Below are positions 16,844-25,330 of a stretch of DNA of 45,304 nt, in pieces. This stretch comes from Teichococcus rhizosphaerae (GTDB taxonomy: Bacteria > Pseudomonadota > Alphaproteobacteria > Acetobacterales > Acetobacteraceae): the NCBI RefSeq assembly GCF_002631185.1, contig NZ_PDNU01000044.1:1-45304 (forward strand). Reading direction: 5' to 3'. Under the pieces are notes generated by a model. It was not told where the DNA came from and did no database searches. It saw nothing but the letters and a program-made list of their open reading frames with translations. Both the position numbers and the translations under genes were made by a program. Position 1 is the first letter of the stretch, and each line of letters begins with the position of its first letter.

Positions 16844-17862
16844 GTGCAGCCAAGTCCCGGAACGTCCTGGTCGCCGGCGGCGCCGGCTTCCTCGGCTCCC
16901 ATCTGTGCGACGCGCTGATCGCCGAGGGCGCGCATGTCTTCTGCGTGGACAGCCTGCGCACCAGCTCGGGCGCGAATCTGCGCCACCTGCGGCGCTCGGG
17001 CCGCTTCACCTTCATCGAGGCCGACATCATCGATGAGTTGCCGGCCGCCGCCCTGCCGCGCAGGCTGGACCGGGTGTTCAACCTGGCCTGCCCCGCCTCG
17101 CCGCCGCAGTACCAGGCCGATCCCGAGCACACCATGATGACCAATGTGCTGGGCACGCGGAACCTCCTGCGCCTGGCCGAGCGGCACAATGCCCGGTTCC
17201 TTCAGGCCTCCACCAGCGAGGTCTATGGCGACCCGGAGGTGCATCCGCAGGTCGAGACCTATTCCGGCAATGTCAGCTGCACCGGCCCGCGCGCCTGCTA
17301 CGACGAAGGCAAGCGCGCGGCCGAGGCGCTGTGCTTCGACTTCGACCGCGCGCGCCGGGCGGAGATCAGGCTGGTGCGCATCTTCAACACCTATGGGCCG
17401 CGCATGCAGCCGGATGACGGGCGGATCGTCTCCAACGTCATCACCCAGGCATTGAGCGGCGCCGACATCACCATCTATGGCGATGGCAGCCAGACCCGCT
17501 CCTTCTGCTATGTGGACGATCTGGTGGAAGGGCTGGTGCGGCTGATGGCCTATGAGGGGCCGCAGCCCGGCCCCGTCAATCTCGGCAACCCCAACGAGCT
17601 GACGGTGCGCAGGCTGGTGGAGGATGTGCTGGCGATGACCGGCGGCCGCTCCGCCGTCACCTACCACCCCCTGCCCAAGGATGATCCGCGGCGCCGCAAG
17701 CCCGATATCAGCCGGGCCGGCGCGTTGCTGGGCTGGGCGCCGAGAACGCCCCTGGCCGAAGGCTTGCGGGCAACGCTCGAATGGTTCCGCAAGGTGGAGG
17801 AACCGGCCAGGCCGTCGGTGCAGCTGGCCAATGGGGCGATGCCGCTCTCGGCGGCGGATTGA
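16840..17862 (+). CDS. uxs: UDP-glucuronate decarboxylase (UDP-xylose synthase)
   Basis: Converts UDP-glucuronate to UDP-xylose. A 340-residue extended short-chain dehydrogenase with 'VAGGAGFLGSHLC' (NAD binding), the UXS hallmark 'ACPASPPQYQADPEHTMMTN', 'QASTSEVYGDPEVHPQ', and catalytic Tyr154-x3-Lys158 in 'GPRACYDEGKRAAE'. 'RIFNTYGPRM' and 'YGDGSQTRSFCYVDDLVEGL' are also typical. The normal family motif 'N(P)xGPR' reads 'SCTGPR' here. It is the last gene of the seven-gene operon, with a 4-base overlap upstream. It implies that xylose, or a sugar derived from UDP-xylose, enters the product, which fits the glycosidase-like gene in the divergent operon. Confidence 0.92.
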   Translation: MSAAKSRNVLVAGGAGFLGSHLCDALIAEGAHVFCVDSLRTSSGANLRHLRRSGRFTFIEADIIDELPAAALPRRLDRVFNLACPASPPQYQADPEHTMMTNVLGTRNLLRLAERHNARFLQASTSEVYGDPEVHPQVETYSGNVSCTGPRACYDEGKRAAEALCFDFDRARRAEIRLVRIFNTYGPRMQPDDGRIVSNVITQALSGADITIYGDGSQTRSFCYVDDLVEGLVRLMAYEGPQPGPVNLGNPNELTVRRLVEDVLAMTGGRSAVTYHPLPKDDPRRRKPDISRAGALLGWAPRTPLAEGLRATLEWFRKVEEPARPSVQLANGAMPLSAAD

Positions 17863-18041
17863 GGGCGGGATGCGGCTCCGGGTACGCCGGCTGACCCGTG
17901 CGCCATGTGTCAGCCCGCGCCGGGACCACGCCATCCAGGCCATTGACCAGCATCGGCGGCCCTGCATGACGGTCGGCCTCCATGGCGCCGGGCCTGCGCG
18001 CGACGATGCCGCTCAGGGGAGGGAGGTTTCCGCCGCGGGCC

Positions 18042-18461
18042 TCAGCCGCAGCCTTCGCCCTGCCTGCGGAAGTTCAGCACCCGGCCCTCACGCACCTCGA
18101 ACGTCACGAGGCAGGGGGTCGGCTCGTAGCCGGAGCCGCCCAGGGGAAAACCGATTCCGATGCCGGTGCCCACGCCGCCACCCCGCCCATGGCGGCCGCC
18201 GCCGAAGCTGCCCGCGCCAAGGCCGAAGCTGAAGCCCGAGGAGGGGGGCGCGGAGGCGCTGGCGAAGTCATATTCCAGGAAGCGCCGCTCCTCCGTCTCG
18301 TGGACGCGCTGGGGCACGCCCAGCCCCTCGACCAGCCGCACCTCCGGCTGCCCCACATAGGTTGCCATGCTGCGGTCGAAATCGGCCGTTCCGCCGGTGG
18401 CGCAGGCGGACAGCGCCGTCAAGCCGAGGAGAAGAGAAAGGCGGGCTGGGAGCTGGCGCAT
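18042..18461 (-). CDS. Glycine-rich lipoprotein of unknown function
   Basis: A 139-residue protein with a lipoprotein signal peptide: basic 'MRQLPARL', a leucine-rich core, then lipobox 'LSAC' with Cys20. Two small conserved-looking blocks flank a Gly-rich linker: 'YVGQPEVRLVEGLGVPQRVHE' with 'RRFLEYDFA' before it, and 'PCLVTFEVREGRVLNFRRQGEGC' after. This is the layout of small outer-membrane-anchored proteins that begin with a G-x-P-x-x-LV-x-x-LG-x-P motif (SmpA/OmlA-like in shape). Not assigned to a family. ATG 18461 is chosen for the signal peptide; the frame is open upstream without one. Confidence 0.7.
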   Translation of the reverse strand: MRQLPARLSLLLGLTALSACATGGTADFDRSMATYVGQPEVRLVEGLGVPQRVHETEERRFLEYDFASASAPPSSGFSFGLGAGSFGGGRHGRGGGVGTGIGIGFPLGGSGYEPTPCLVTFEVREGRVLNFRRQGEGCG

Positions 18462-18668
18462 GGCAATGGATTCTCCGGGCCATGCACAACGCGCATCCGT
18501 GGCAGGGGGTTTCCGGGGAATGCCGCTCGCCGCGACGGATCGGCGATCTCGCCTGACCTCAGCGTTGAGTCTCGTGACACTTGGCGGGCGGCGCCTGGCT
18601 TCCGGCGCGCCGTTCACGCGGCTTCCGGATCCGCGTGCGGGCCGGGCGCGGGGCGTGACACGGAAACG

Positions 18669-18800
18669 CTATTTGTCATGCTGACGCCGCGCATCCCGGC
18701 GCCGGCGGAACACCGCCCTGAACTCGGCATGGTTCAGGGCGACAAGAACAACGGCAACCACAATGATGACGACCAAGGGGACCAGCACGGAGTACGACAT
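18669..18800 (-). CDS. Small single-span membrane protein
   Basis: A 43-residue protein: 'MSYSVLVPLVVIIVVAVVLVALNHAEF' is one strong transmembrane helix, followed by a very basic tail with FRRRRDARRQ. A GGCGGAAAG purine-rich stretch precedes the ATG. Function unknown. Its small size leaves some doubt, but the clean helix plus basic tail, with no competing frame, supports it. Confidence 0.5.
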   Translation of the reverse strand: MSYSVLVPLVVIIVVAVVLVALNHAEFRAVFRRRRDARRQHDK

Positions 18801-19200
18801 CAGCTTTCCGCCTCTCCATCGATGGGCAAGGGCATGTTGTTCGTGAGGCTGAAACGGCCTGTGAACCCCGTTCATGCCCGGCAATCTGCCGTGTAAACGG
18901 CGCGCCTCGGCCATGGTCACGCGGGAGATGCCGTGGCGGGGCCGCCTGTCCTGCACGATTCAGTGTCCGGCACGATCCTGTGTGATGGCAGGAGGCCGGC
19001 CCTGCCGCCGCGCCGGAAGATCAGGCGCGGCGGCGAGGATTTGGCGTCACCAGCCGGCGTTCGGGGCCTTTGGGATGGCTTCCTCCGCGAGCGGCTCTGG
19101 GTGGCAATCAGCCGCTACTGCCCCGCAGGCCGCCGGGCTATGCTGCGCCACAGCCGCGCCGCCGCTGGTCCGGCGGCAGCCCCTGGATCTGGAACGGATG
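18801..19200. other. Intergenic region, nothing recognised
   Basis: 400 bases between the small membrane protein and the dehydrogenase. A frame in phase with the dehydrogenase is open from 18874, but its translation is Arg/Pro/Ser-rich and not family-like. No hairpin, repeat or promoter was identified. It presumably holds the divergent promoters. Confidence 0.4.
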
Positions 19201-20091
19201 ATGAGCAAGCAGCCTGCAATCGGCATGATCGGCATCGGCCTGATGGGCCATGGCATCGCCTGGAACATCGCGAAGGCGGGCCATGACCTGACCATCCTCG
19301 ACCACCCCGGGAACCAGCCCGTCGATGACCTGCGCGGCATGGGGGTGAAGGTGGCGGGCCGGATCGCCGACATCGCGCAGGCGGCCGACATCATCATCCT
19401 CTGCGTCACCGGCTCGCCGCAGGTGGAGGCGATCCTGGCCGGCGAGGATGGGGTGATCGCCCATCTGCGGCCCGGCACGGTGGTGATGGACTGCTCGACC
19501 GCCCTGCCGGAGTCCAGCCGGCGCATGGCGGCCGCGATCGCCGCCGCCGGGGGGCAGTTCCTGGACGCGGCGATGACCCGCCTGCCGCAGCACGCCCGCG
19601 CCGGGACGCTGAACCTCCTGGTCGGCGGCGACCCGGCCCTGCTGGAGCGGCTGCGCCCGCTGCTCGAGACCTTCAGCGAGAACATCACCCATATCGGCGG
19701 CGTCGGCTCCGGCCACCTGATGAAGCTGATGCACAACTATGTCTCGCTCGGCTTCCTGGCGCTGCTGGCGGAGGTCGCCGCGCATGGCCAGAAGGCGGGG
19801 CTGGAGATGGCGACGCTGATCGACGTGCTGGCCCAGGGCGGCGGCGGCGGCGCGGCCCTGCAGCGCATCTCCCCCTTCCTGCTGGAGGGCGACCCTTCCT
19901 CCGTGCCGTTCTACATCAGCAACGCCGCCAAGGATCTGGGCTATTACCGCCAGGCGGCCGGGGCCGCCGGCGCGCACCGCGTCATCGCCGATGCGGTGGG
20001 GAACACCCTCGACAGGGTGGTGGCCGACGGACACGGGCAGGATTTCGTGCCGCAGCTCGCGGAACTGCTGAAATCCTCCGGCAAGGCCTGA
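19201..20091 (+). CDS. NAD(P)-dependent beta-hydroxyacid dehydrogenase (3-hydroxyisobutyrate dehydrogenase family)
   Basis: A 296-residue cytoplasmic oxidoreductase. The N-terminal Rossmann fold has 'IGMIGIGLMGHGIAWNI', then 'VVMDCSTALPESSRRM' and the substrate-binding 'DAAMTRLPQHARAGTLNLLVGG', where the family usually has D(A/G)PVSGG-like sequence. The catalytic lysine is Lys175 in 'GSGHLMKLMHNY', and a helical C-terminal domain follows. ATG 19201 is used because GGA lies 7 bases upstream; an adjacent ATG at 19198 is possible. The substrate may be 3-hydroxyisobutyrate, tartronate semialdehyde, or another 2-/3-hydroxyacid. It is monocistronic as far as can be seen. Confidence 0.85.
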   Translation: MSKQPAIGMIGIGLMGHGIAWNIAKAGHDLTILDHPGNQPVDDLRGMGVKVAGRIADIAQAADIIILCVTGSPQVEAILAGEDGVIAHLRPGTVVMDCSTALPESSRRMAAAIAAAGGQFLDAAMTRLPQHARAGTLNLLVGGDPALLERLRPLLETFSENITHIGGVGSGHLMKLMHNYVSLGFLALLAEVAAHGQKAGLEMATLIDVLAQGGGGGAALQRISPFLLEGDPSSVPFYISNAAKDLGYYRQAAGAAGAHRVIADAVGNTLDRVVADGHGQDFVPQLAELLKSSGKA

Positions 20092-20195
20092 GGGGCCAAC
20101 CATCCGGAGCGGCGTGCCCGGCTCATCGGCGCGCCTCCAAAAGCCGGCAGGCAGCGCAGGGCCACCCATCCCGGCCATGAAAAGGCCCGCTGCCT

Positions 20196-20223
20196 GCCCC
20201 GGCGGCGGGCGCCGCGCCGGGGC
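20196..20223. terminator. GC-rich hairpin downstream of the hydroxyacid dehydrogenase
   Basis: A perfect 9-base inverted repeat (GCCCCGGCG / CGCCGGGGC) with a 10-base loop, 105 bases after the dehydrogenase stop and 137 bases before the Mfd-like gene. No T-tract. Possible terminator. Confidence 0.35.
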
Positions 20224-20359
20224 CTGTCCCGCCGCGCTCACCAAGACGCTATCGCCGGGGCGCTGAAATCGCTGCCTTTCAACCTGCTTCCCCCACGTTC
20301 CTCCCCTCGATGACGCCCCGTGGATGACACCGCGGCGCATGCACGGGATGGGAGTGAGG

Positions 20360-23300
20360 ATGATCGCATCGGAGCCGGACAGCCTCCTGTCCGCGTGGCT
20401 GGCCGAACAGGCCGCGGAGGCGGGCGCCACGGGCATCGTCCATGTGGCGCGAAGCGAGGCCCGCGCCGGCCGCGTCGCCCGGGCCGTCCGGGCGCTGGAG
20501 CCGGGTCTGGAGGTCCTGCTGCTGCCGGCCTGGGACTGCCTGCCCTATGACCGCGCCTCCCCCTCGCGCGCCATCATGGGGGCGCGCATGGCGGTGCTGG
20601 CGCGCCTTTCCCGCCCCTCCGCCGGGCCGCGCCTGCTCGTGGCGAGCGTCGAGGCGCTGGGCCAGCGCCTCCCCCCGGCGGAGGCCACGGCGGGCCTCGC
20701 CCTGCGCCTGGGGGACCCGTTCGACGAGGAAAGGATCGGCCGGGCGCTGACACGGCTCGGCTATGTGTTCGACGACCGGGTGGACGAGCCGGGCGAGGCG
20801 GCGCTGCACGGCGCGGTGCTGGACGTGTTTCCGCCCGGCGAGGACACCCTTCCTTGCCGCGTGGAATACGCGGAGGGACGCATCACCGCCATGCGCCGCT
20901 ACGACCCCCTGACCCAGCGCGGCGCGGAGGAGGAGGCCGAGCTGCTGCTGCTGCCCGCCTCCGAGGCTATCCTGCCAGAGGCGGCGGAGGAGGAGCGGGA
21001 GCCGGGGCTCGAGCATGCCCTGCCGGAGCTTTACGAGCGGCTGACGCCGCCGCTCGACCTGCTGCCAGGCGCCATGCTGGTGCTGGACCCGGAGGTGGAG
21101 GCGCTGCGCGGCGCCCGCGAGGCCGAGGTGACGGATGCGTACCGCACGCGCCTGGCGCTCACGCCGCCCACCGAGACAGCGCGGCGGCCTCCGGAGCCGG
21201 CGCGGCTCTTTCTCGACAAGGCGGACTGGGCGGCCGCGCTGGAAGGGCGGCGGGTGATCACCCTCGCCGAGCCGGAGGCGGACGCGGAGGGCGCGGGCAT
21301 GCTGCCCGCCTTCACGGAGGCGGAGGACCCGGCCGAGGCCTTCCTGGACCATGTGCAAGAGCGCCTCGCGGCCGGCGGCAGGGTGGCGCTCGCCGGAGGC
21401 GGCGGGCAGCGTGGCCGGACCCTGGCGCGCCTGGCCGCCGGGCGGCTGGGCGCGCCGCCCGTGCCGCTCGCGGGCTGGCTGGCGCTGCGCGCCTCGCCGC
21501 CCGGCACGCTGGGGCTGCTCCAGGGGGCGCTTGATGCCGGCTTCGCCACGGGCGGGGACGCCGTGATCGCCCCGGGCGATGTGCGGCCCGCCCCCGCGCG
21601 CGCGCCCGGACCGGCCCGCGCCACCGTGCTGCCGGGAAGCGGCCCGGGGCTGCAGCCGGGCGATGCCGTGATCCATCTCGACCATGGCCTCGGCGTCCTG
21701 CGCGGGGTGGAGACGGTGGAGCTCGGCGGCGCGTCGCTGGACTGCCTCAGGCTCGAATATGCCGGCGGCAACATGCAGCTCGTGCCGCTCGACGAGATGG
21801 ACCGGCTGTGGCGCTACGGCGCGGAGGCCGAGGGGCTGGCGCTGGACCGGCTGAACGGCGAGGCCTGGACAGAGCGGCGGGCCATGGTGGAGGCGCAGAT
21901 CGCCGAGACGGCCGCGGAGCTGGCGCGGCTGGCGCGGCGGCGCGAAGCCCGGAAGGCCGCGCCGCTCCGCCCGCCCCGTTCGCCCTTCAGCCGGTTCGAG
22001 GCACGCTTCCCCTTCGCCCCCACCCCCGACCAGGCGGACGCCATCGCGGCGGTGCTGGCCGACCTTGCCTCCGGCCGGCCGATGGACCGGCTGGTCTGCG
22101 GCGATGTCGGCTATGGCAAGACCGAGGTGGCGCTGCGGGCGGCGGCGGCGGCGGCGCTGGCGGGGCGGCAGGTGGCGCTCATGGCGCCCACCACCGTGCT
22201 GGTCCGGCAGCACCTGGAAGGCTTTCGCCGGCGCTTCGCCGGCACGGGCCTCCGGGTGGAGCAGCTTTCGCGCCTCAGCACGCCGGCCGAGGCGCGGGAG
22301 GTCAAGGCGGGGCTGGCCGATGGCTCGGTGCGGATCGTGGTCGGCACCCAGGCCCTGGCGGCCCGCAGCGTGCGCTTCAAGGAGCTCGGGCTGCTGATCG
22401 TGGACGAGGAGCAGCGCTTCGGCGCGTCCCAGAAGGCGGCGCTGCGCCGGCTGGCCGAGGGCGTCCACTTCATGGCCCTGACCGCGACGCCGATCCCGCG
22501 CACCCTGCAGCTGGCCCTGGTGGGGCTGCAGGATCTCAGCGTCATCGCCACGCCGCCGGCGCGCCGGCAGCCGATCCGCACCACCCATGTGGTCCTCGAC
22601 GACGTGGTGCTGCGGCAGGCGCTGATGCGCGAGCACCGCCGGGGCGGGCAGAGCTTCGTGGTCTGTGCGCGCATCGAGGACCTGCCGGCCATGCGCGAGC
22701 GGATCGCGCGGCTGCTGCCGGCGCTGTCGGTCACCGAGGCGCATGGTGGGATGCCCGCCGCCGAGGCGGACGCCGCCCTGCTGCGCTTCGCCGGCGGCGC
22801 GTGCGACGTGCTGCTGAGCACCAACATCGTGGAAACCGGGCTCGATGTACCGCGCGCCAACACCATGCTGGTCTGGCGCGCCGACCGCTTCGGGCTGGGG
22901 CAGCTGCACCAGCTGCGCGGCCGGGTGGGGCGGGGGCGGACGCGCGGCACGATCTACCTGCTGACGGACCCGGCCGAGCCGCTCTCCCCCGCCACCCTGA
23001 AGCGGCTGCGCACCCTGGAGGCCTTCGACCGGATCGGCGCGGGCTTCACCATCAGCGCCCGCGACATGGACCTGCGCGGCGCGGGCGACCTGCTGGGCGA
23101 GAGCCAGGCGGGCCATCTCAGGCTGATCGGCGTGGAGCTCTACCAGCACCTCCTCGGCCGCGCCCTGCGCGCCGCGCGGGGCGAGGCGGTGCCGGAGGAC
23201 TGGACGCCGCGCCTCGTGGCGGACATGCCCGCCTTCATTCCCGAAAGCTATGTCGAGGAGGAGGCGCTGCGGGTGGAGCTGCACGCCAGGCTGGGCGAGA

Positions 23301-23725
23301 TCCTGCGCCAGGAGGATGGCGGCGGGGCGGAGCATGCGCTGGAGGAGCTTTCCGGCGAGATCGCGGACCGCTTCGGGCCGCCGCCGGAGCCGGTGGGGAA
23401 CCTGCTGTCCCTGGCGAGGCTGCGGATACGCTGCCGCCGCGCGGGGGTGGCCGAGCTGAAGGTGGGGCCGAGCGCCGCCGCCGCGACCTTCCGGGACAGC
23501 GTGCCGGCCGCCGGGCCGCCGCTGGAGCGGAAGGGAGAGCGGCTGGTCCTGCGCCGCGAGAGCCAGGACGCGGCCGGCATGCTGGCGGCCGCGGCCGGGC
23601 TGCTGGACCGCCTGCCGCGCCGGGCCCCGGGCCCCGCGCGCGCCCCGAGGGGGAAGGCGGGCGGCGCCGCGCCGGAGCGCGCGGAGGCTGGCCGGGCGCT
23701 TCAGGAGGCGGGCCAGGAGGGGTGA
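20360..23725 (+). CDS. mfd: Transcription-repair coupling factor-like superfamily 2 helicase
   Basis: Mfd-type protein of about 1121 residues that uses ATP to push stalled RNA polymerase and recruit UvrA. The N-terminal UvrB-like region spans about residues 1-330. The CarD-like polymerase-interaction module is near 432-497 ('PGDAVIHLDHGLGVLRG'). Helicase motifs are 'GDVGYGKTEVALRAA' (near 580), 'DEEQRFGASQKAALRRL', 'ALTATPIPRTLQLAL', 'STNIVETGLDVPRANTML' and 'LHQLRGRVGRGR'. The C-terminal TRCF domain is at about 957-1040. ATG 20360 follows GGGAGTGAGG; an upstream ATG at 20324 is possible. Several motif variants (NIVETGLDVP, GASQK, the TISARDMDL segment) differ from the usual alphaproteobacterial Mfd, so it may be a second paralogue rather than the main Mfd. 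Confidence 0.88.
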   Translation: MIASEPDSLLSAWLAEQAAEAGATGIVHVARSEARAGRVARAVRALEPGLEVLLLPAWDCLPYDRASPSRAIMGARMAVLARLSRPSAGPRLLVASVEALGQRLPPAEATAGLALRLGDPFDEERIGRALTRLGYVFDDRVDEPGEAALHGAVLDVFPPGEDTLPCRVEYAEGRITAMRRYDPLTQRGAEEEAELLLLPASEAILPEAAEEEREPGLEHALPELYERLTPPLDLLPGAMLVLDPEVEALRGAREAEVTDAYRTRLALTPPTETARRPPEPARLFLDKADWAAALEGRRVITLAEPEADAEGAGMLPAFTEAEDPAEAFLDHVQERLAAGGRVALAGGGGQRGRTLARLAAGRLGAPPVPLAGWLALRASPPGTLGLLQGALDAGFATGGDAVIAPGDVRPAPARAPGPARATVLPGSGPGLQPGDAVIHLDHGLGVLRGVETVELGGASLDCLRLEYAGGNMQLVPLDEMDRLWRYGAEAEGLALDRLNGEAWTERRAMVEAQIAETAAELARLARRREARKAAPLRPPRSPFSRFEARFPFAPTPDQADAIAAVLADLASGRPMDRLVCGDVGYGKTEVALRAAAAAALAGRQVALMAPTTVLVRQHLEGFRRRFAGTGLRVEQLSRLSTPAEAREVKAGLADGSVRIVVGTQALAARSVRFKELGLLIVDEEQRFGASQKAALRRLAEGVHFMALTATPIPRTLQLALVGLQDLSVIATPPARRQPIRTTHVVLDDVVLRQALMREHRRGGQSFVVCARIEDLPAMRERIARLLPALSVTEAHGGMPAAEADAALLRFAGGACDVLLSTNIVETGLDVPRANTMLVWRADRFGLGQLHQLRGRVGRGRTRGTIYLLTDPAEPLSPATLKRLRTLEAFDRIGAGFTISARDMDLRGAGDLLGESQAGHLRLIGVELYQHLLGRALRAARGEAVPEDWTPRLVADMPAFIPESYVEEEALRVELHARLGEILRQEDGGGAEHALEELSGEIADRFGPPPEPVGNLLSLARLRIRCRRAGVAELKVGPSAAAATFRDSVPAAGPPLERKGERLVLRRESQDAAGMLAAAAGLLDRLPRRAPGPARAPRGKAGGAAPERAEAGRALQEAGQEG

Positions 23726-23726
23726 T

Positions 23727-23745
23727 GCGGCGGCGCCTCCGCCGC
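23727..23745. terminator. Hairpin between convergent mfd-like and hypothetical genes
   Basis: GCGGCGG and CCGCCGC pair around a 5-base loop, exactly filling the 21-base gap between the two stop codons (23725 and 23747). Probable bidirectional terminator. Confidence 0.5.
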
Positions 23746-23746
23746 G

Positions 23747-25096
23747 TCAGCGCGGCGGCTGCGCGACCAGGGGCAGGATCGTCTCCAGAAGCGCCGGCAT
23801 GGCGGCGGGCGGCACCGGCAGCCGCTCCGCTTCCAGCACGATCTCGTCCAGCAGCCGGCCGGAGCGGGTGTAGAGCGCCAGGCGGAGCTCGCCCTCTCCG
23901 GCACGGGGTAGGCACACCACCTCCTCGCCCGGCGCTTCCTGCCGCGCCATCTCGACGAAATCCCGGATCTCCCGCAGCCCGCCGGCCTGCTCCCCCGCCT
24001 CCTCCAGGAAGTCGGCGATTTCGGCGCCGGTCTCGGAAAGCGGCACCAGCGCCAGCGGCACGCAGCCGCCCTGCGCCTCGAAGGCGGCCCCGCGCCAGCG
24101 CTCGAAAGCCTCGGCCCGCATCGCCTCCTCCGGGGCGAGCGGCGCGTCCTCGGCCGGCGGCTCGGGCAGGCCGGCCAGGGCGATCTCCTCCCAGAGCGGC
24201 ACCTCCCAGTCGAGCTGCAGGCCGACCAGCACCCCGAAGCCGTCCCGCATCAGCGCCTCCGCCTCCGCGGCCGGCAGCATGGAGGGTTCCTCCCCCGCCG
24301 CCAGGGCGAGCAGCACCTGGCGCGTCCGCGTGGGGGTCAGGGCCGCGATGGCCTCCGGCGCGCGCCATTGCGGCAGCAGGCGCAGGGACCCCGCTTCCGG
24401 CAGGGCGCCGGAGGCCAGCAGGCCCTCCCCGAGCGCGACGGGGTCCGGCAGCGTGTCGTGCGGCAGGGCCACGGGCAGGGCCACCAGCGTGGCCCAGCCG
24501 GAAGGCCCCACCGGCGCGCCCTCCGCCAGCGACAGGAGATCCTGCGCCAGCTCCTCCGCCGCCTCCTCGCCATAGCGCAGCGCCACCTTGCGCGCCGCCT
24601 GCTCCAGCACGCCGTCCCGCCCCTGCGCGATCAGCGCCTCGGCCAGCGCCTCGAAGGCGGCGCCGTCCTCCCCGGCGAAGAGGCGCATCAGCCGGTCGGC
24701 CGGGGTTCCGGTGGCCTTCTCGGGGCGTGGCGTTGCGGCGCCCTCCAGCCCCAGCAGCCGCAGCGCCTCGGCGCCGTGCAGCACCGGGCCACGGCCGCGC
24801 CAGATGGAGTGGCCGGCGCTCCCGCCCGGCCGGGCGTCCCGCCAGCGCCGGGCACTGGCGCGGTCGGCCTGCTGCACCAGCACCACCACGCCGTGCCGCA
24901 GCATCTCGGCGGCCACGGCGCGGTTCATGACCCGCACCGCCTCCAGCGGCGCCTCGCCATCCGGGCGCAGGAGGTCCAGCGTCTCGGCGTCCGGATGGTG
25001 CGTCAGCACCACGGAGCGCAGCTCCGGCGCCAGCTCGCGAGCCCTGGCCCGGGCGCCGGCCACCATGTCCTCCCAGGGATCGACGGCTGATGCCAC
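23747..25096 (-). CDS. Hypothetical protein, 449 residues
   Basis: I do not recognise this protein. It starts at GTG 25096 with GGAG 9 bases upstream and 'VASAVDPWEDMVAGARARA'. It is rich in Ala, Leu and Glu, has no signal peptide or membrane segment, and is probably a cytoplasmic, largely helical protein. Notable stretches are 'ELRSVVLTHHPDAETLDLLRP', 'VVVLVQQADRASARRWRD' in the N-terminal third, a central 'AARKVALRYGEEAAEELAQDLLSL', and a C-terminal beta-like 'GEGELRLALYTRSGRLLDEIVLEAE'. Codon use and third-position GC match neighbours, supporting a real gene. It converges on the mfd-like gene with only a hairpin between. Confidence 0.7.
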   Translation of the reverse strand: MASAVDPWEDMVAGARARARELAPELRSVVLTHHPDAETLDLLRPDGEAPLEAVRVMNRAVAAEMLRHGVVVLVQQADRASARRWRDARPGGSAGHSIWRGRGPVLHGAEALRLLGLEGAATPRPEKATGTPADRLMRLFAGEDGAAFEALAEALIAQGRDGVLEQAARKVALRYGEEAAEELAQDLLSLAEGAPVGPSGWATLVALPVALPHDTLPDPVALGEGLLASGALPEAGSLRLLPQWRAPEAIAALTPTRTRQVLLALAAGEEPSMLPAAEAEALMRDGFGVLVGLQLDWEVPLWEEIALAGLPEPPAEDAPLAPEEAMRAEAFERWRGAAFEAQGGCVPLALVPLSETGAEIADFLEEAGEQAGGLREIRDFVEMARQEAPGEEVVCLPRAGEGELRLALYTRSGRLLDEIVLEAERLPVPPAAMPALLETILPLVAQPPR

Positions 25097-25134
25097 GCTG
25101 CGGTCTCCGCTGTCCGTTTCACAGGCGGGCAGCC

Positions 25135-25182
25135 TTAGAGCAGATCCCGCCCGGGTGAAATCACCCGAGCGGGTGAAGATGC
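25135..25182. repeat. Palindromic intergenic element
   Basis: A TTAGAGCAGATCCCG lead-in is followed by the perfect 16-base palindrome CGGGTGAAATCACCCG (25152-25167) and a third GGGTGAAGATG unit. The TTAGAGCA lead with a central palindrome has the form of dispersed palindromic repeats seen in alphaproteobacterial genomes; alternatively it is an operator. It sits in the gap between the hypothetical gene and ccoS. Confidence 0.4.
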
Positions 25183-25330
25183 CCCGGCCGCCCCGCACCG
25201 GCGGGCGCGTCCTCCGCAAGAAGCGCATTGCCCTGGCGGACGGGACCGTGGCTAGCTGGGAGGCCGCCATGGCAGGCCCGCCCGCGGGAGCGACCGTCCG
25301 GGGCCGGGCCATCGGATCGAGGAGGCAGGC

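Noticed and set aside
20279-23335. About 1000-codon open frame antisense to the mfd-like gene
   Set aside because: Composition is Arg/Gln/Gly/His-rich without domain features, and the plus strand carries clear helicase motifs.
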